64,000 nt of DNA from Rhizobium sp. 9140 (GCF_900067135.1 NZ_FJUR01000001.1:3381001-3445000); one strand, 5' to 3'; shown: positions 1-9,190, numbered from the stretch's first letter. Translations and numbers: made by a program. The notes: a model not told the origin generated them from the sequence alone.

Positions 1-974
1 AGTTCACTGATGTCGACGTCGCCCGTCACGTCATCCGTAATCTCACGCACGTCGATGGACGCGATGTCGGTCTCCGCGCCGTTTCCATAGACCCGGACGA
101 GTGGGAATCCATAGAGGGCGCTCGGCGGGATGGTGTATACGATGTCACCAGGCGCGCCAGACTTGCCGATGACGAACGATAGCCGAAGCGGACCCCCTGC
201 GACCGTTGGTAGATGGATGCCGCCAAGCCGTACATTACTGACGTTCGCCTTGTTCGCGTTCAGGTTCTGCCAACGGATTTCGACAGCATTGTTTGCCGGG
301 TCGCTTGGATCAAGGTTCCGGTCAATCGTCGCCGTGACGAGATAGGTCCGGCCTGCGTCAATCGCGAAGTCGATGCGGCGCGCCACATCCACATAGCCCG
401 ATACGTCATCCGTATCCACGCCTCGGATACGCAGAACGGATCCAAGATCCACGGACGTAGCCACCAGACCAACTGTGATCGGTGCGCGCGACAGAGCGGA
501 ACCAGTTAGCGCAGATGAGAACAGCGCACGAGCATCACCGGGACGCGCAAAAGCTTGGCCTAAGAGGCTGTTGGATGCCGCAAATGCACTCTGAAGTGGA
601 GCAAGCGCAGCCGCGACCTCTACATCCGTTGCGTAAGGGCCGAGCGCAGTAGAAATGGCTGTGGCCACATCGATATCGGTCGCAAAATTTGCGATCGCAG
701 CAGAAAGATCGGCGTCTGTCGCGTAGGGCAAAAGCGCGGCTGCGATTGCTGTTGCGACCTCCGCATCAGTCGCCATGTTCTGGACTGCCACCGCAAGCTC
801 GGTATCTGTCGCGTAACCGCTGAGGGCTGTGTTGATGAGCGCCTGGATAGCTGCCGCAAGGGACGAACTGGCGCCTTTGAGGCCATCAATCTCGTTTGCT
901 CGACTGACCAGAGCATTCAGTTTTTCGCGCACACTTGCGCCGCCTTCGCCGTTGGCGATGGTTCCAATGGGCAT
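1..974 (-). CDS. Tail fibre or tail-tip appendage protein, C-terminus outside window
   Basis: The frame is open from an ATG at 974 to the window edge, about 324 residues. Residues 50 to 125 carry five imperfect repeats, each built on A-T-D-x-(D/E)-(V/L) followed by an alanine-rich stretch, some starting Y-A-T-D. This is the kind of short helical repeat seen in phage fibre shafts. The rest is a beta-rich region without a family I can name. It is the most promoter-distal visible gene of the tail operon, directly after the tail tip genes, which fits a host-contact appendage. Function is inferred from position and repeats. Confidence 0.7.
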   Translation of the reverse strand, partial: MPIGTIANGEGGASVREKLNALVSRANEIDGLKGASSSLAAAIQALINTALSGYATDTELAVAVQNMATDAEVATAIAAALLPYATDADLSAAIANFATDIDVATAISTALGPYATDVEVAAALAPLQSAFAASNSLLGQAFARPGDARALFSSALTGSALSRAPITVGLVATSVDLGSVLRIRGVDTDDVSGYVDVARRIDFAIDAGRTYLVTATIDRNLDPSDPANNAVEIRWQNLNANKANVSNVRLGGIHLPTVAGGPLRLSFVIGKSGAPGDIVYTIPPSALYGFPLVRVYGNGAETDIASIDVREITDDVTGDVDISE

Positions 975-991
975 CGTTGGCCTCGTGAGTG

Positions 992-1648
992 TTAGATTGT
1001 CTCGATGAAGGTCAGGGAAGGCGATCCAAAGCGTCCGAGATCCAGATCAAGGTCGCCATCGCCCATGTCTTTGAGGACACAAAGGCATTTCAGGTCGTCG
1101 AACTCGACGAGTGTGTTGGCGGCAATCGCCGCGCGCAAGGGCGGAAGAAATTTGATGGATGACGTAAAGTCACCCTCATCCACCCATGTCGATCCATCAG
1201 CCCACGTGCTACCATCGTGAGCACCCAAAACAGTGCCAATGATCGTTTCCGTCTGCGCCAGAACTTCTGTCACGCGATGCAGACGGTTCTGAATTGTGAT
1301 GTGATGCCCCGGCTCCAAATCAGCCGCGACCCCTTCAACCTGTACTGTCGTCGCGCGACGTGCCGCAGGCGCCAGGATCTTGCTTGGCGCCTCGCCCTCA
1401 AGGCAGTAAAGATCAACAAGGCTGACGAGGATATCCTCACCTTGCCTCAGGCGGGCGATCATCGCCCGATAAGCGAGAACCGACGCTTTGTTGTTCGTGC
1501 GAAACGCGACCCCTATCTCCCAGAACCCGGCATCCCGGAAGACGTTCTGCTGACGCCCTGTCCCGGTGCGCCCGCCTGACGCAACAAAGTTACGCAGTTC
1601 CGGATTGCAGGAGACAAGCGTCAAGGCCGCCGACTGTGTGATCGTCAT
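992..1648 (-). CDS. Phage tail-associated hypothetical protein (218 aa)
   Basis: Starts at ATG 1648 and overlaps the preceding gene's stop by 4 bases, so the two are probably translationally coupled. No catalytic motif or membrane segment is evident; the protein is mixed alpha/beta with a duplicated W-x-D-G-S-T-W stretch near residue 150. Its place between the large tail tip protein and the fibre gene suggests a minor tail or baseplate component. I do not recognise a specific family. Confidence 0.7.
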   Translation of the reverse strand: MTITQSAALTLVSCNPELRNFVASGGRTGTGRQQNVFRDAGFWEIGVAFRTNNKASVLAYRAMIARLRQGEDILVSLVDLYCLEGEAPSKILAPAARRATTVQVEGVAADLEPGHHITIQNRLHRVTEVLAQTETIIGTVLGAHDGSTWADGSTWVDEGDFTSSIKFLPPLRAAIAANTLVEFDDLKCLCVLKDMGDGDLDLDLGRFGSPSLTFIETI

Positions 1649-2106
1649 GGAGAGGCCTCCGTGCGAAGGGCAACAACCGTGAATGTGATGACCTGCTGAA
1701 CACCGATGGCGATTTGCGGCGTGGTGATCCGCACATCGATAAAGCCCGGCGTCTTGCAGATCGCTCCCGGAAATCCAAAGCCATCCGGAGGCGGATCTTT
1801 AGGCTGCAGGTAAATCGCGTGGTCTGTAGGGCGAACGCCGGCCGCGCCGATCGTCGTTTTCTTGACGCCAGCTAGGGTCACGGAAAGCAGCGCGCCAACG
1901 GTTATGCTTCGCTCTCCAACAACCACCGCGTAAGGCCGAGCCTTCACTTCGTTGATGAGCGCCTGAAGCTGCGCCGTCGCTGCAGCCATCGCCGCCGTCT
2001 GCTCTGCCTTGAAGGCTTCAAAGCGCGCATCGAGCGACGTATTCACGCTCTGAAGCGCTCGCTGAAATAGCCGGGCATCGCTAAGCCGAGTTGAGTTCAG
2101 CATCAT
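1645..2106 (-). CDS. Phage tail-associated hypothetical protein (153 aa)
   Basis: Short protein with an alanine-rich helical N-terminal half (residues about 10 to 55, probably coiled coil) and a beta-rich C-terminal half. It overlaps both neighbours by 4 bases in a tight minus-strand operon. The helix-plus-beta layout fits an adaptor between tail tip and fibre, but this is inference. No known domain was recognised. Confidence 0.65.
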   Translation of the reverse strand: MMLNSTRLSDARLFQRALQSVNTSLDARFEAFKAEQTAAMAAATAQLQALINEVKARPYAVVVGERSITVGALLSVTLAGVKKTTIGAAGVRPTDHAIYLQPKDPPPDGFGFPGAICKTPGFIDVRITTPQIAIGVQQVITFTVVALRTEASP

Positions 2107-4211
2107 ACGACTTCCGATGCCGGACCAACTGTTGCGGAACGCTTGCCGCTCCCGTTTTCAGCGAGAACCCAATAGTACCAGGTGCCGGCAGATGGCGGTG
2201 TGTCTTCGTAGACCATGCCCGTACCCGGCGAACCATAGATCGGCCCTTCCAGATCCGTCGCCGTTGCGAAACTCGTCGTGCTGTTGCGATAGACGCGGGC
2301 AGCCTTAAAATTTTCACTGTTCGGGTTCGTCCATGCGACAGCCACCGTTCCCGCCGTTGGGCCAGGCAGGGCGTCGAAGTTCGACACCGGACCGGGAGGC
2401 GTCGGGTCAGCTACAGCCGGAATATTTTCGATCAGCGCATAAGGGCCAACACTTCCCGATCCACCCCGCCAACGGAAACGGATATCATACAGCGCACTGT
2501 CTTCGAGCCCGACGATATCGACGGCGTAGGCACCCTTTCCGACCGAGGCTCCCTGCCAGTTCTCTTGATCTGCTAGGGTGTATTCCACCTCAAGCTGGAG
2601 GTCGTCACGATCTTCGGGCGCAGCGACGGAAGCCTTGATCAATGCCACTTTCACACCTCCAGATATTTGTCGCTGCGTGCCGATAGCGGTTGCCATCTCG
2701 ATAGCGGGCAGCGAACCCTCTTCGAGGCGATCAGGCAGAGCGGGCGCCGTACCCTCTTCGGTCGCAGGATCGAACGCGTAGGCTTCCGGCCCAAAGCTTG
2801 CGAGCTGCAACGTCACGACCATGCTTTCGTGATCGAGGGAGATATCCAAAACCTCCATCGTCTCGTCGAAGACATCCGTTTCCGTGTCGAGGTCGGGGAT
2901 CTGCACGCGCACCCAGCGCTGGTCCCAAGCCTGCATCCCGAACAGTGTCGTCGTGATCTTCCCCTGCCAGCGAGGCGCAGCCCGGTGAGCGAATATCTTC
3001 GCAATGCGGCGGGCATGATTATGGTTCTGGATCTCGTAGGCATCGATCGTCTTGGATCGAACCTCACCATACTCGGCGATCTCATCATCTTGCCGCCAAG
3101 GCTGCGCATCCGAGGCTGCGAAATCGGCCAGCGGCTCTTCATACTTGACGAGAATTTCGTTGCTTTCCCGAAGCGGGCCGGCCCCATCTGACAAGGAAAA
3201 ATCGATGATGTGATCATCAGTGATGATGACCGTTGGTTCGACCCACACCCCAACGGAGAAACCGATTTTGCCATTCGATTTCAGGCAGAGGCGACCGTCC
3301 GTCGCTGTGAGGAACCGGTTGAGAACCGACTGAGGGTCGGCCTCGAAACTGTAGCTGAGAGCGCCGTGGTAGCGCCGGACCGTTCCTCCCGACTTTGTCG
3401 GCAGCAAAACGTCGCTGTCATTGGCAGCCTTGATGAAGTCTGCATCGTCGATGTATTCAGGCTCGATCTGCAGGCCGTCTTCATGCCGCAGGTAGTCGCG
3501 AAGGTGGAGCGACAGGTTCGCGCTATAGGCGGTTGCCGCCGATCGTGGATCATAAACGCGGGCCGTGCGAAACACGCCGTTCAGCTTAGCGATGCGGTTC
3601 GGGTAGATCTTTGAGAACTTTTCGTCCGGCACACCACGCGTTTCCAGCAGGGCGTGCGCAATGCCGTTAGCTCTATGAGCTTCCGTCCAGATCGTCGGGA
3701 ACTTCTCGATGAGCGCGTCATATGCCGTCTGAACAACATTGCCCGGCCGGTACGTGATGCGCACCTTCTGCTCATAGTAAGGATCTGTCGTGACGACGCC
3801 GCCTGCTCCAAGCTCAACATGCCGGCTATCGACGAGCCATTCGACGACGCTATCGAAACGCTGACTTGCGAAAGCAACAATTTGCCAGACGTTGCCATCC
3901 CGAGCCTCAATGAAAAGCTGCGAGCCACCGAGCTGCTTCAGGCCGTAGTGCCGCGTGCGCGGCGGCATGGACTGTCGGATGACGTTCTGCACGTCCTGAG
4001 GCTTGGGCGCCTCTGGTTTAGGTGCCAGCAAGCTGAGACCAAATGCGAGGCCGATATTAATGACGCCGGCCAACGCAGTGCCGATAGCTCCCGCCGCAGC
4101 TGCTGAGCCCAGAATGGAGCTTACGATCAGCGTGCCCGGATCGGCCATAACAGGCGACGTCAGGCATCCCAGGAAGACACTCGCCATCAGCAGGGATTTC
4201 AAACGTGCCAT
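2103..4211 (-). CDS. Large tail tip protein (host-specificity protein J / GTA megatron type)
   Basis: A protein of about 700 residues that would form the tip of the tail and contact the host. The N-terminus has a hydrophobic, signal-like segment (MARLKSLLMASVFLGC). The middle resembles tail tip attachment proteins, and the C-terminal third (from about residue 590) looks like a fibronectin type III domain with W-T-N-P-N and Y-Y-W-V. I chose ATG 4211, which overlaps the upstream stop by 13 bases and gives the signal-like N-terminus; an upstream ATG at 4250 has a better-spaced AAAGGTG and remains possible. It follows hub and peptidase genes, the usual tail tip order. Confidence 0.85.
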   Translation of the reverse strand: MARLKSLLMASVFLGCLTSPVMADPGTLIVSSILGSAAAAGAIGTALAGVINIGLAFGLSLLAPKPEAPKPQDVQNVIRQSMPPRTRHYGLKQLGGSQLFIEARDGNVWQIVAFASQRFDSVVEWLVDSRHVELGAGGVVTTDPYYEQKVRITYRPGNVVQTAYDALIEKFPTIWTEAHRANGIAHALLETRGVPDEKFSKIYPNRIAKLNGVFRTARVYDPRSAATAYSANLSLHLRDYLRHEDGLQIEPEYIDDADFIKAANDSDVLLPTKSGGTVRRYHGALSYSFEADPQSVLNRFLTATDGRLCLKSNGKIGFSVGVWVEPTVIITDDHIIDFSLSDGAGPLRESNEILVKYEEPLADFAASDAQPWRQDDEIAEYGEVRSKTIDAYEIQNHNHARRIAKIFAHRAAPRWQGKITTTLFGMQAWDQRWVRVQIPDLDTETDVFDETMEVLDISLDHESMVVTLQLASFGPEAYAFDPATEEGTAPALPDRLEEGSLPAIEMATAIGTQRQISGGVKVALIKASVAAPEDRDDLQLEVEYTLADQENWQGASVGKGAYAVDIVGLEDSALYDIRFRWRGGSGSVGPYALIENIPAVADPTPPGPVSNFDALPGPTAGTVAVAWTNPNSENFKAARVYRNSTTSFATATDLEGPIYGSPGTGMVYEDTPPSAGTWYYWVLAENGSGKRSATVGPASEVV

Positions 4212-4591
4212 GCAGCAACAACCTTTGGATTTTTCAGAGCCGTCACGCATTTTTCACCTTTGACAGCCCACCTACCGGACTGTGTCCGGATGGCTGCAAG
4301 ATGTCGGCCACCATGCCGAATGATGCCGAAGTCCCCGGCTTTATCGCCAGAAGATCGAATAGCGCCGACCGATCGAGCCAGACGAGAAACCAGCCTGCCT
4401 AGGCCACCCTCACGCTCCAGGACAGCATGACACTCCGCCTGCGAACTGTATGTCTCGCGTAGATAGAATGCCGGGTCAGATCCATGATTGGCTTCCCACC
4501 AATCGGCTATGACCAGCGCACAGTCCTTCGTCCCCCAAGCGAACTCGGTGGCGGCCAGTGCGCGTAAAAACGCGCCAAGATCTGCGTTCAT
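4199..4591 (-). CDS. NlpC/P60-like cysteine peptidase of the tail tip
   Basis: A 130-residue protein with a W-G-x-x-D-C motif near residue 20 (W-G-T-K-D-C-A), which fits the catalytic cysteine of compact NlpC/P60-like tail peptidases, and a histidine-containing R-H-G-G-R-H segment near residue 95. Such proteins are thought to cut peptidoglycan during DNA entry. It lies between the hub-like protein and the large tip protein, the position of the peptidase in gene transfer agent clusters. It could alternatively be a DUF6950-type relative without activity. Confidence 0.7.
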   Translation of the reverse strand: MNADLGAFLRALAATEFAWGTKDCALVIADWWEANHGSDPAFYLRETYSSQAECHAVLEREGGLGRLVSRLARSVGAIRSSGDKAGDFGIIRHGGRHLAAIRTQSGRWAVKGEKCVTALKNPKVVAAWHV

Positions 4592-5166
4592 CAGTTATCC
4601 GGAAATGGAATGATGTGGTTTTCGATGCCGCGCGTGCGCTCACAACCCTTGTCGCCGGGAGAGCGCTTCTGCTGGTCTGTGTCGGAATAGTAGCCGTAGC
4701 GTGGACGCTTGCGGGTGATGAACTTGCCCTCGCTCCGGATAGATACCGTGTAGAGCATGCCGTCGTCCGTCGAGACCCGCTTGATCTCAAGGGTTCGCAT
4801 GTCAGCCAGGACGACAGCGAGAGGCATGTCCAGCGGCTGCCAGTCATCCCCAAAGAATTGGAGATAGACGACCACGGATCGCATATACCAGTTCGCCCGA
4901 CTTCCCTTCGCTTGCGCAGCGAAGTGGCGATCGACACCGGATACCGTCAGATCGACCGGCTCGGCCTTGCCGTCAATCGACTGGCGTAAGCCGTTGACGC
5001 TTCCAAGACCTCCAATGCCTTCCCATGTCTTGCCGTCATTTGTGGTGAGAGGACCGAACCCGTTGTAAAGCCGGCGCATCCCATCCACAAAATCCATTTC
5101 GACAAGAACGTCGCAATATACGCGGTTGCCAGCAATCTGCGCGGCGATGGCAGCGGAGAAGTCCAT
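4591..5166 (-). CDS. Tail hub / distal tail protein (DUF2163-like role)
   Basis: A 191-residue protein directly downstream of the tape measure gene, overlapping its stop by one base. It begins with M-D-F-S-A-A-I and describes a beta-rich fold. The C-terminus has a cysteine-containing segment and ends in a F-P-D-N motif similar to the end of DUF2163-type hub proteins. By position it corresponds to the hub protein between tape measure and peptidase. Assignment rests mostly on synteny. Confidence 0.65.
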   Translation of the reverse strand: MDFSAAIAAQIAGNRVYCDVLVEMDFVDGMRRLYNGFGPLTTNDGKTWEGIGGLGSVNGLRQSIDGKAEPVDLTVSGVDRHFAAQAKGSRANWYMRSVVVYLQFFGDDWQPLDMPLAVVLADMRTLEIKRVSTDDGMLYTVSIRSEGKFITRKRPRYGYYSDTDQQKRSPGDKGCERTRGIENHIIPFPDN

Positions 5167-7712
5167 TACAGGCGCCTCATTTCGTCATCGCTGACCCAGC
5201 TGCTCACACTGCCACGAACTTCAGCCATCTGCCGGCTATTGTTCTGCTCCAGGATAGCTTTGAACTCAGCCTTGCTCATCGACGACCCGCGCGCATCAAT
5301 GTTGTACGTTGGCGCAAACCCACCGCCTCGCTCTTGCCCCGGCTTCGTGATAGAAACCTTCTCGTTGGGGCTCGCCTTGAATGCCACCAACTGGCTGTCA
5401 ATGCCGCCAGCGCCGCCGACCTTGAATTCGCCGCCTGACGCGAAGCCCTTCAGATTGCCGGTAAAGGCGCTCACTATTCCACCGAGTATGCTGGCGCCTC
5501 CAGAGGACGTGCCGCCCATTCCGAACGCGCCGAGGATCGCTTTGAAGCCGTCTTGCAGAAACGTTTCAGCGAGCTGCGACGCAAGATCTTTGAGCACATC
5601 CTTGAACTTCTTCGATCCATCAATCAGGCCAGAGAAGGCGCCGCTGAGAGTGCTTGCGAGAGACTGGCCGGCCTGCTCCATATCCGTCATCTCGTCTTTG
5701 GCTCCAGTGGTAACCTCGCGCATGCCGGCCCATGGATCGCCTTTCGGTCCCTTGCCGATCGCGCCAAGCGTAGCCTCGACCTCTTGTGCTGCCCGGCCGG
5801 CCGCAGCTTTCGCCTGCGGTGTCGCCGCGGCTATCCCGTTCGCCAAACCGTCGATGACGTGCCCACCGATCTCGTGCATGACGCGAGACGGGGAGTTAAT
5901 GTCGAGCGGATCCTTGATCCATGACGGCAGCATGTTGCCGATGCTCAGTACCTTAGCCTTAAGCGCTTCAAACTTCGCTGAGATGCCGTCTATCAGCCCT
6001 TGAATGATTTGCCCGCCGATCTCCAGCATCCTACCGGGCAGAGCGGCGAACACGGCGATGATCTCCTCCCCGATAGCCCTCATCTGCTCAGGGATCGCCT
6101 GAAACGTCGCCAGCATAGACCCCGCAAAACTGCTCAGGCTTGAAACAAGCTCTCCAATCTTGGCCTTGATCGCATCGAGCGCGCCTGGGAACACGACGTT
6201 CGCAATGTTGGTGAACATTGTGCCGAGGTTTTCGAAGATCAGCCGCGCTGTATCACCGGCACCCTTCAGGTCTCCGGTAAGAAACTGGCTGAGGTATTGA
6301 CCGACCAGGCCAAGCTGCGTCGCCAAACCGACAGCCGTCGTCTGAATGACGGAGATCGATCCTTCGATGATCGCCGCCGTTGCCGGGAACGACGTCTTGA
6401 TCTGTTCCCAGTTCTGGTAAAGCGCAACGCCACCGGCTGCCAGCGCGGCAAAGGCAGCGATCGCCGCAGCCACTGGCGCGCCGACAGCGGCAATGCCCGT
6501 CGCGACGAGGCCAAGGGTGATAAGGAGCGGGCCGAGTGCAGCGCCGACGCCTGCGACCACTACACCCCAGTTGAGCAGCTGAGGGTTTGTTTCCGAGAGA
6601 CTGGAGACGAATTCTGCAAGCTTTGAGATGAGGCTCGTAACGAAAGCCAGCAATCCGCTGTTGGCGATGTTAATGGCCAACGTTTCGAGCGCGCCGCCAA
6701 GCTTCTCCAGTTCACCGTTGAAGCCTTTCATCCGGGCCGCAGCCTGAGCGTCGGCCGATCCCTTGCGCTCGATCGCGACGGCGAGCTTGTCGATACCTGC
6801 CGCGCCCTGGTCGGCAAGCGCCAGCGCCGTTCGCATGGCATCGGAGCCGAATATCGTCGTCACGGCATCGGTCTTGGCCTCGTCACTCAGGCCGGACAAA
6901 CTGGTTTTCAGCTCTTCCGCCACGGCAGCCATGGATTTCATCGATCCATCTGCGTTGAAGAACTCGAGGCCAAGATCCTTCATTGCCGCCGCTGCAGCTT
7001 TGCTCTTTGGTGACAGGGTGGTTAGGAAGGTCTTGAATGAGGTGCCCGCATCAGAGCCGCTGTTGAACACCGACGACGTGCCGGCGATCGCCGCGTTGAA
7101 GTCCTCGAAGCTTACGCCCAGCGCGCCCGCGACGCCGCCAGCCTGCGCGATAGCATCCTTGTAGTCGTTGAACCCGAACTGCGAGGCAAGCGTCACATTC
7201 GTGATCCCGTCCACGACGCGACCAAGGTCTTTCGCCTCGATCTTGAACTGCGCCATGACGTTGGTTGCGACGTCTGCCGATGTGGAAAGGTCGCCACCAG
7301 TGGCCTCGGACAACTTGATGGAAGCCGCCGCAGCGCCATCAAGAATTTGCGTCGCCGTCAAGCCGTTCTTGGCCAGCATCTCCATCATGTCCGCGGACTC
7401 GGATGCCGACTTCGACGTGTTCGCACCGAGATCCAGCGCCATCTTCTGCATGGCGGCAAAATCGGATGTCGACGCGTTGGTTGCGGCCTGCACCCGGTTC
7501 ATGGACGCCTCGAAGTCGCCAGCCGTCTTCAGCGTCAAGGCGCCCATTGCCGCGAGAGGCGCAGACACATAGGTCGACATGGTCGAGCCAGCCGACTTCA
7601 AGGAGTTCCCGACTTTGCCCAGCGCTCGCTGAGCCTTATCGAGACCATCCCAGAACTCAGCGGTGTCGATGCCAAGGTTTACCCTAAGCGCACCAATTAC
7701 TGCACTAGACAT
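5166..7712 (-). CDS. Phage tail tape measure protein
   Basis: An 848-residue protein whose length would set the tail length. The N-terminal 350 residues look like the TP901 tape measure core (helical, with F-E-A-S-M-N-R-V and repeated A-A-A-A segments). Hydrophobic segments near residues 380 to 425 are typical of tape measure proteins that insert in the membrane. The C-terminus is glycine-rich with F-A-S-G-G-E-F, another common feature. It starts at ATG 7712, about 60 bases from the divergent plus-strand cassette, which separates it from the tail chaperone genes. Confidence 0.93.
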   Translation of the reverse strand: MSSAVIGALRVNLGIDTAEFWDGLDKAQRALGKVGNSLKSAGSTMSTYVSAPLAAMGALTLKTAGDFEASMNRVQAATNASTSDFAAMQKMALDLGANTSKSASESADMMEMLAKNGLTATQILDGAAAASIKLSEATGGDLSTSADVATNVMAQFKIEAKDLGRVVDGITNVTLASQFGFNDYKDAIAQAGGVAGALGVSFEDFNAAIAGTSSVFNSGSDAGTSFKTFLTTLSPKSKAAAAAMKDLGLEFFNADGSMKSMAAVAEELKTSLSGLSDEAKTDAVTTIFGSDAMRTALALADQGAAGIDKLAVAIERKGSADAQAAARMKGFNGELEKLGGALETLAINIANSGLLAFVTSLISKLAEFVSSLSETNPQLLNWGVVVAGVGAALGPLLITLGLVATGIAAVGAPVAAAIAAFAALAAGGVALYQNWEQIKTSFPATAAIIEGSISVIQTTAVGLATQLGLVGQYLSQFLTGDLKGAGDTARLIFENLGTMFTNIANVVFPGALDAIKAKIGELVSSLSSFAGSMLATFQAIPEQMRAIGEEIIAVFAALPGRMLEIGGQIIQGLIDGISAKFEALKAKVLSIGNMLPSWIKDPLDINSPSRVMHEIGGHVIDGLANGIAAATPQAKAAAGRAAQEVEATLGAIGKGPKGDPWAGMREVTTGAKDEMTDMEQAGQSLASTLSGAFSGLIDGSKKFKDVLKDLASQLAETFLQDGFKAILGAFGMGGTSSGGASILGGIVSAFTGNLKGFASGGEFKVGGAGGIDSQLVAFKASPNEKVSITKPGQERGGGFAPTYNIDARGSSMSKAEFKAILEQNNSRQMAEVRGSVSSWVSDDEMRRL

Positions 7713-7774
7713 CAGAGGGGCCTTTACGAAGGATTTGTTTTCAGGATAGTTGCAAGTTCAACCAGGAGGGGAAC

Positions 7775-8071
7775 ATGGCAACAATTATTAGGACAACAAA
7801 ACGTAAGAGGGGTCTGTTTGGGACCCTCGTCTGGTGGCTTTTCTTGGCCTTTAACGCTCTTATGGCTATCGGCTTGTATGCAGGCATCACTGCAACCGGC
7901 AAACAGTACCAAGGCAGCTCCGACGCCGCCTTTCAGGCAGGAACCGCAATCGGCGGAACTATCGCTGTCGGCGGTCTACTATTCATTTGGCTCACTGGAT
8001 CTTTGATTTTGGGGCTCATAGTTGCTCTCACCAAGGGCAAAGAAGTCATGATCGAAAAGACGGTGGACTAA
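7775..8071 (+). CDS. Small phage membrane protein (98 aa), cassette gene 1
   Basis: Two hydrophobic segments (about residues 14 to 37 and 58 to 87) separated by a short polar loop, with a basic N-terminus, indicate a double-pass inner membrane protein. A strong AGGAGGGG ribosome site precedes the ATG. It opens a three-gene plus-strand cassette inside the minus-strand tail operon, and its start is AT-richer than the neighbouring genes, suggesting separate acquisition. A role in superinfection exclusion or lysogenic conversion is possible but not shown. Confidence 0.75.
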   Translation: MATIIRTTKRKRGLFGTLVWWLFLAFNALMAIGLYAGITATGKQYQGSSDAAFQAGTAIGGTIAVGGLLFIWLTGSLILGLIVALTKGKEVMIEKTVD

Positions 8072-8074
8072 CTT

Positions 8075-8401
8075 ATGCTCACTTTCAGAATCTCTTTAGT
8101 AGCCTTCGCCATGATGACTGCAGCCGCCCAAGCTCAGTCAGTTCCGAGGTATGACGTGGAGACGTACTGCAAACGGGTGGCAGACTCGATTGGTGGGTCC
8201 TCTCAGATTGAGAAGACCTGCATTGAGCAGGAACAGGATGCTTACAACGGGCTTAAATCCAACTGGTCGACGCTGCCATCAAGAGCCGCAGAATACTGTG
8301 ACACTGTCGCATCGTCGATCGGCGGGAGCTACCAGATCATGGCAACATGCATCGATCAGGAAACCAACGCCGCGGCCAAGAAGCCCGGATTTCAATACTG
8401 A
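8075..8401 (+). CDS. Secreted protein with two cysteine-containing SIGGS repeats (108 aa), cassette gene 2
   Basis: The first 20 residues form a signal peptide ending A-A-Q-A-Q. The mature part is an internal duplication of about 45 residues: Y-C-x-x-V-A-x-S-I-G-G-S-x-Q-I-x-x-T-C-I-x-Q-E occurs twice, each copy with two cysteines that could form a disulphide in the periplasm. It starts 3 bases after the membrane protein and its TGA overlaps the ATG of the nuclease gene, so the three are co-translated. I do not recognise a named function; an exported binding or inhibitor protein is plausible. Confidence 0.75.
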   Translation: MLTFRISLVAFAMMTAAAQAQSVPRYDVETYCKRVADSIGGSSQIEKTCIEQEQDAYNGLKSNWSTLPSRAAEYCDTVASSIGGSYQIMATCIDQETNAAAKKPGFQY

Positions 8402-8880
8402 TGCCAATACATTTCATTCTGTTCGCATCGGCGTTTATCGCGAGCAGCCCTGTCTTTGCCGGCGCCTCGATTGTCGGTCGTGCCTCCGTCATCGATGGCG
8501 ATACCATCGACATCCAGGGCGAGCGCATTCGGTTCAACGGGATCGACGCTCCAGAAAGCAGGCAGCTTTGCTCTGACAAAGATGGCGTCGATTACCGATG
8601 CGGCCGGGCTTCTGCCGATGCGCTTGACGCCTACCTTGCCGCATCCCGGCCCACCCGCTGCGAGACCCGCGGCAGAGACCGCTACAAGCGGTTCGTTGCC
8701 GACTGCTACCGGGCGGATGGCCAAAGCGTCTCATCATGGATGGTGCGCAATGGCCATGCGCTGGACTGGCCCCGCTATTCGAAAGGCGCCTTTGCCGCAG
8801 ATCAGGCTGCAGCGCAGGCTTCGATGTCAGGCATCTGGCAAGGCAAGTTTACCCTGCCTTGGGAGTGGCGGAAGCGCTGA
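8401..8880 (+). CDS. Secreted staphylococcal-nuclease-like (SNase/TNase) protein, cassette gene 3
   Basis: Start chosen at ATG 8401, which overlaps the preceding TGA and gives a clean signal peptide ending near V-F-A-G. The mature domain has the SNase pattern: V-I-D-G-D-T-I, then R-I-R-F-N-G-I-D-A-P-E with the arginine and glutamate of the active site, then R-D-R-Y-K-R with the second arginine. Thus it is probably a calcium-dependent exported nuclease of 159 residues. The end overlaps the convergent tail chaperone frame by about 32 bases. Role in the lysogen is unknown; degrading incoming DNA in the periplasm is a possible exclusion mechanism. Confidence 0.85.
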   Translation: MPIHFILFASAFIASSPVFAGASIVGRASVIDGDTIDIQGERIRFNGIDAPESRQLCSDKDGVDYRCGRASADALDAYLAASRPTRCETRGRDRYKRFVADCYRADGQSVSSWMVRNGHALDWPRYSKGAFAADQAAAQASMSGIWQGKFTLPWEWRKR

Positions 8881-9190
8881 CGTCGCGCTTCTTCTTGTTC
8901 GATCGGCCGCCAAGCCATGACCGGGTGACAGCCTCGATCTCCTCAGGAGTCTGCCTTACCCGCGTTTTCTTCACGGTCAGCATATCCTTCAGCGGCGGCA
9001 TTTTCTTCACGCGATCGAGTTTGGCGATGTGCCAGGCAAGGCTCATCCGCTCGTTGCGCTCGCGTGTCTGCCGCTCCTGCTCGCCCGCGAGAATGACGCT
9101 GATTTCGCGAAGCGTGAGCTGCCAGAACAACTCGTAGGGCTGACCGATTGCGACCCATTCGGATACCCGCGACGGCCAGCTTAAGCTGCT
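8849..9190 (-). CDS. Tail assembly chaperone, -1 frame extension (T part of G/GT pair)
   Basis: This frame has no good start of its own: only a TTG at 9130 lies inside, but coding-like sequence (S-E-W-V-A-I-G-Q-P-Y-E-L-F-W) continues upstream in the same frame into the end of the 9181-9528 gene. The frame is -1 relative to that gene, exactly as in the G/GT tail chaperones of many siphoviruses. The stretch E-L-F-W-Q-L-T-L-R-E resembles the conserved end of GTA gp10-like chaperones. Start given here is the region of frame overlap, not a codon I can prove. It should bind the tape measure protein. Confidence 0.65.
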   Translation of the reverse strand, partial: SSLSWPSRVSEWVAIGQPYELFWQLTLREISVILAGEQERQTRERNERMSLAWHIAKLDRVKKMPPLKDMLTVKKTRVRQTPEEIEAVTRSWLGGRSNKKKRDVSASATPKAG

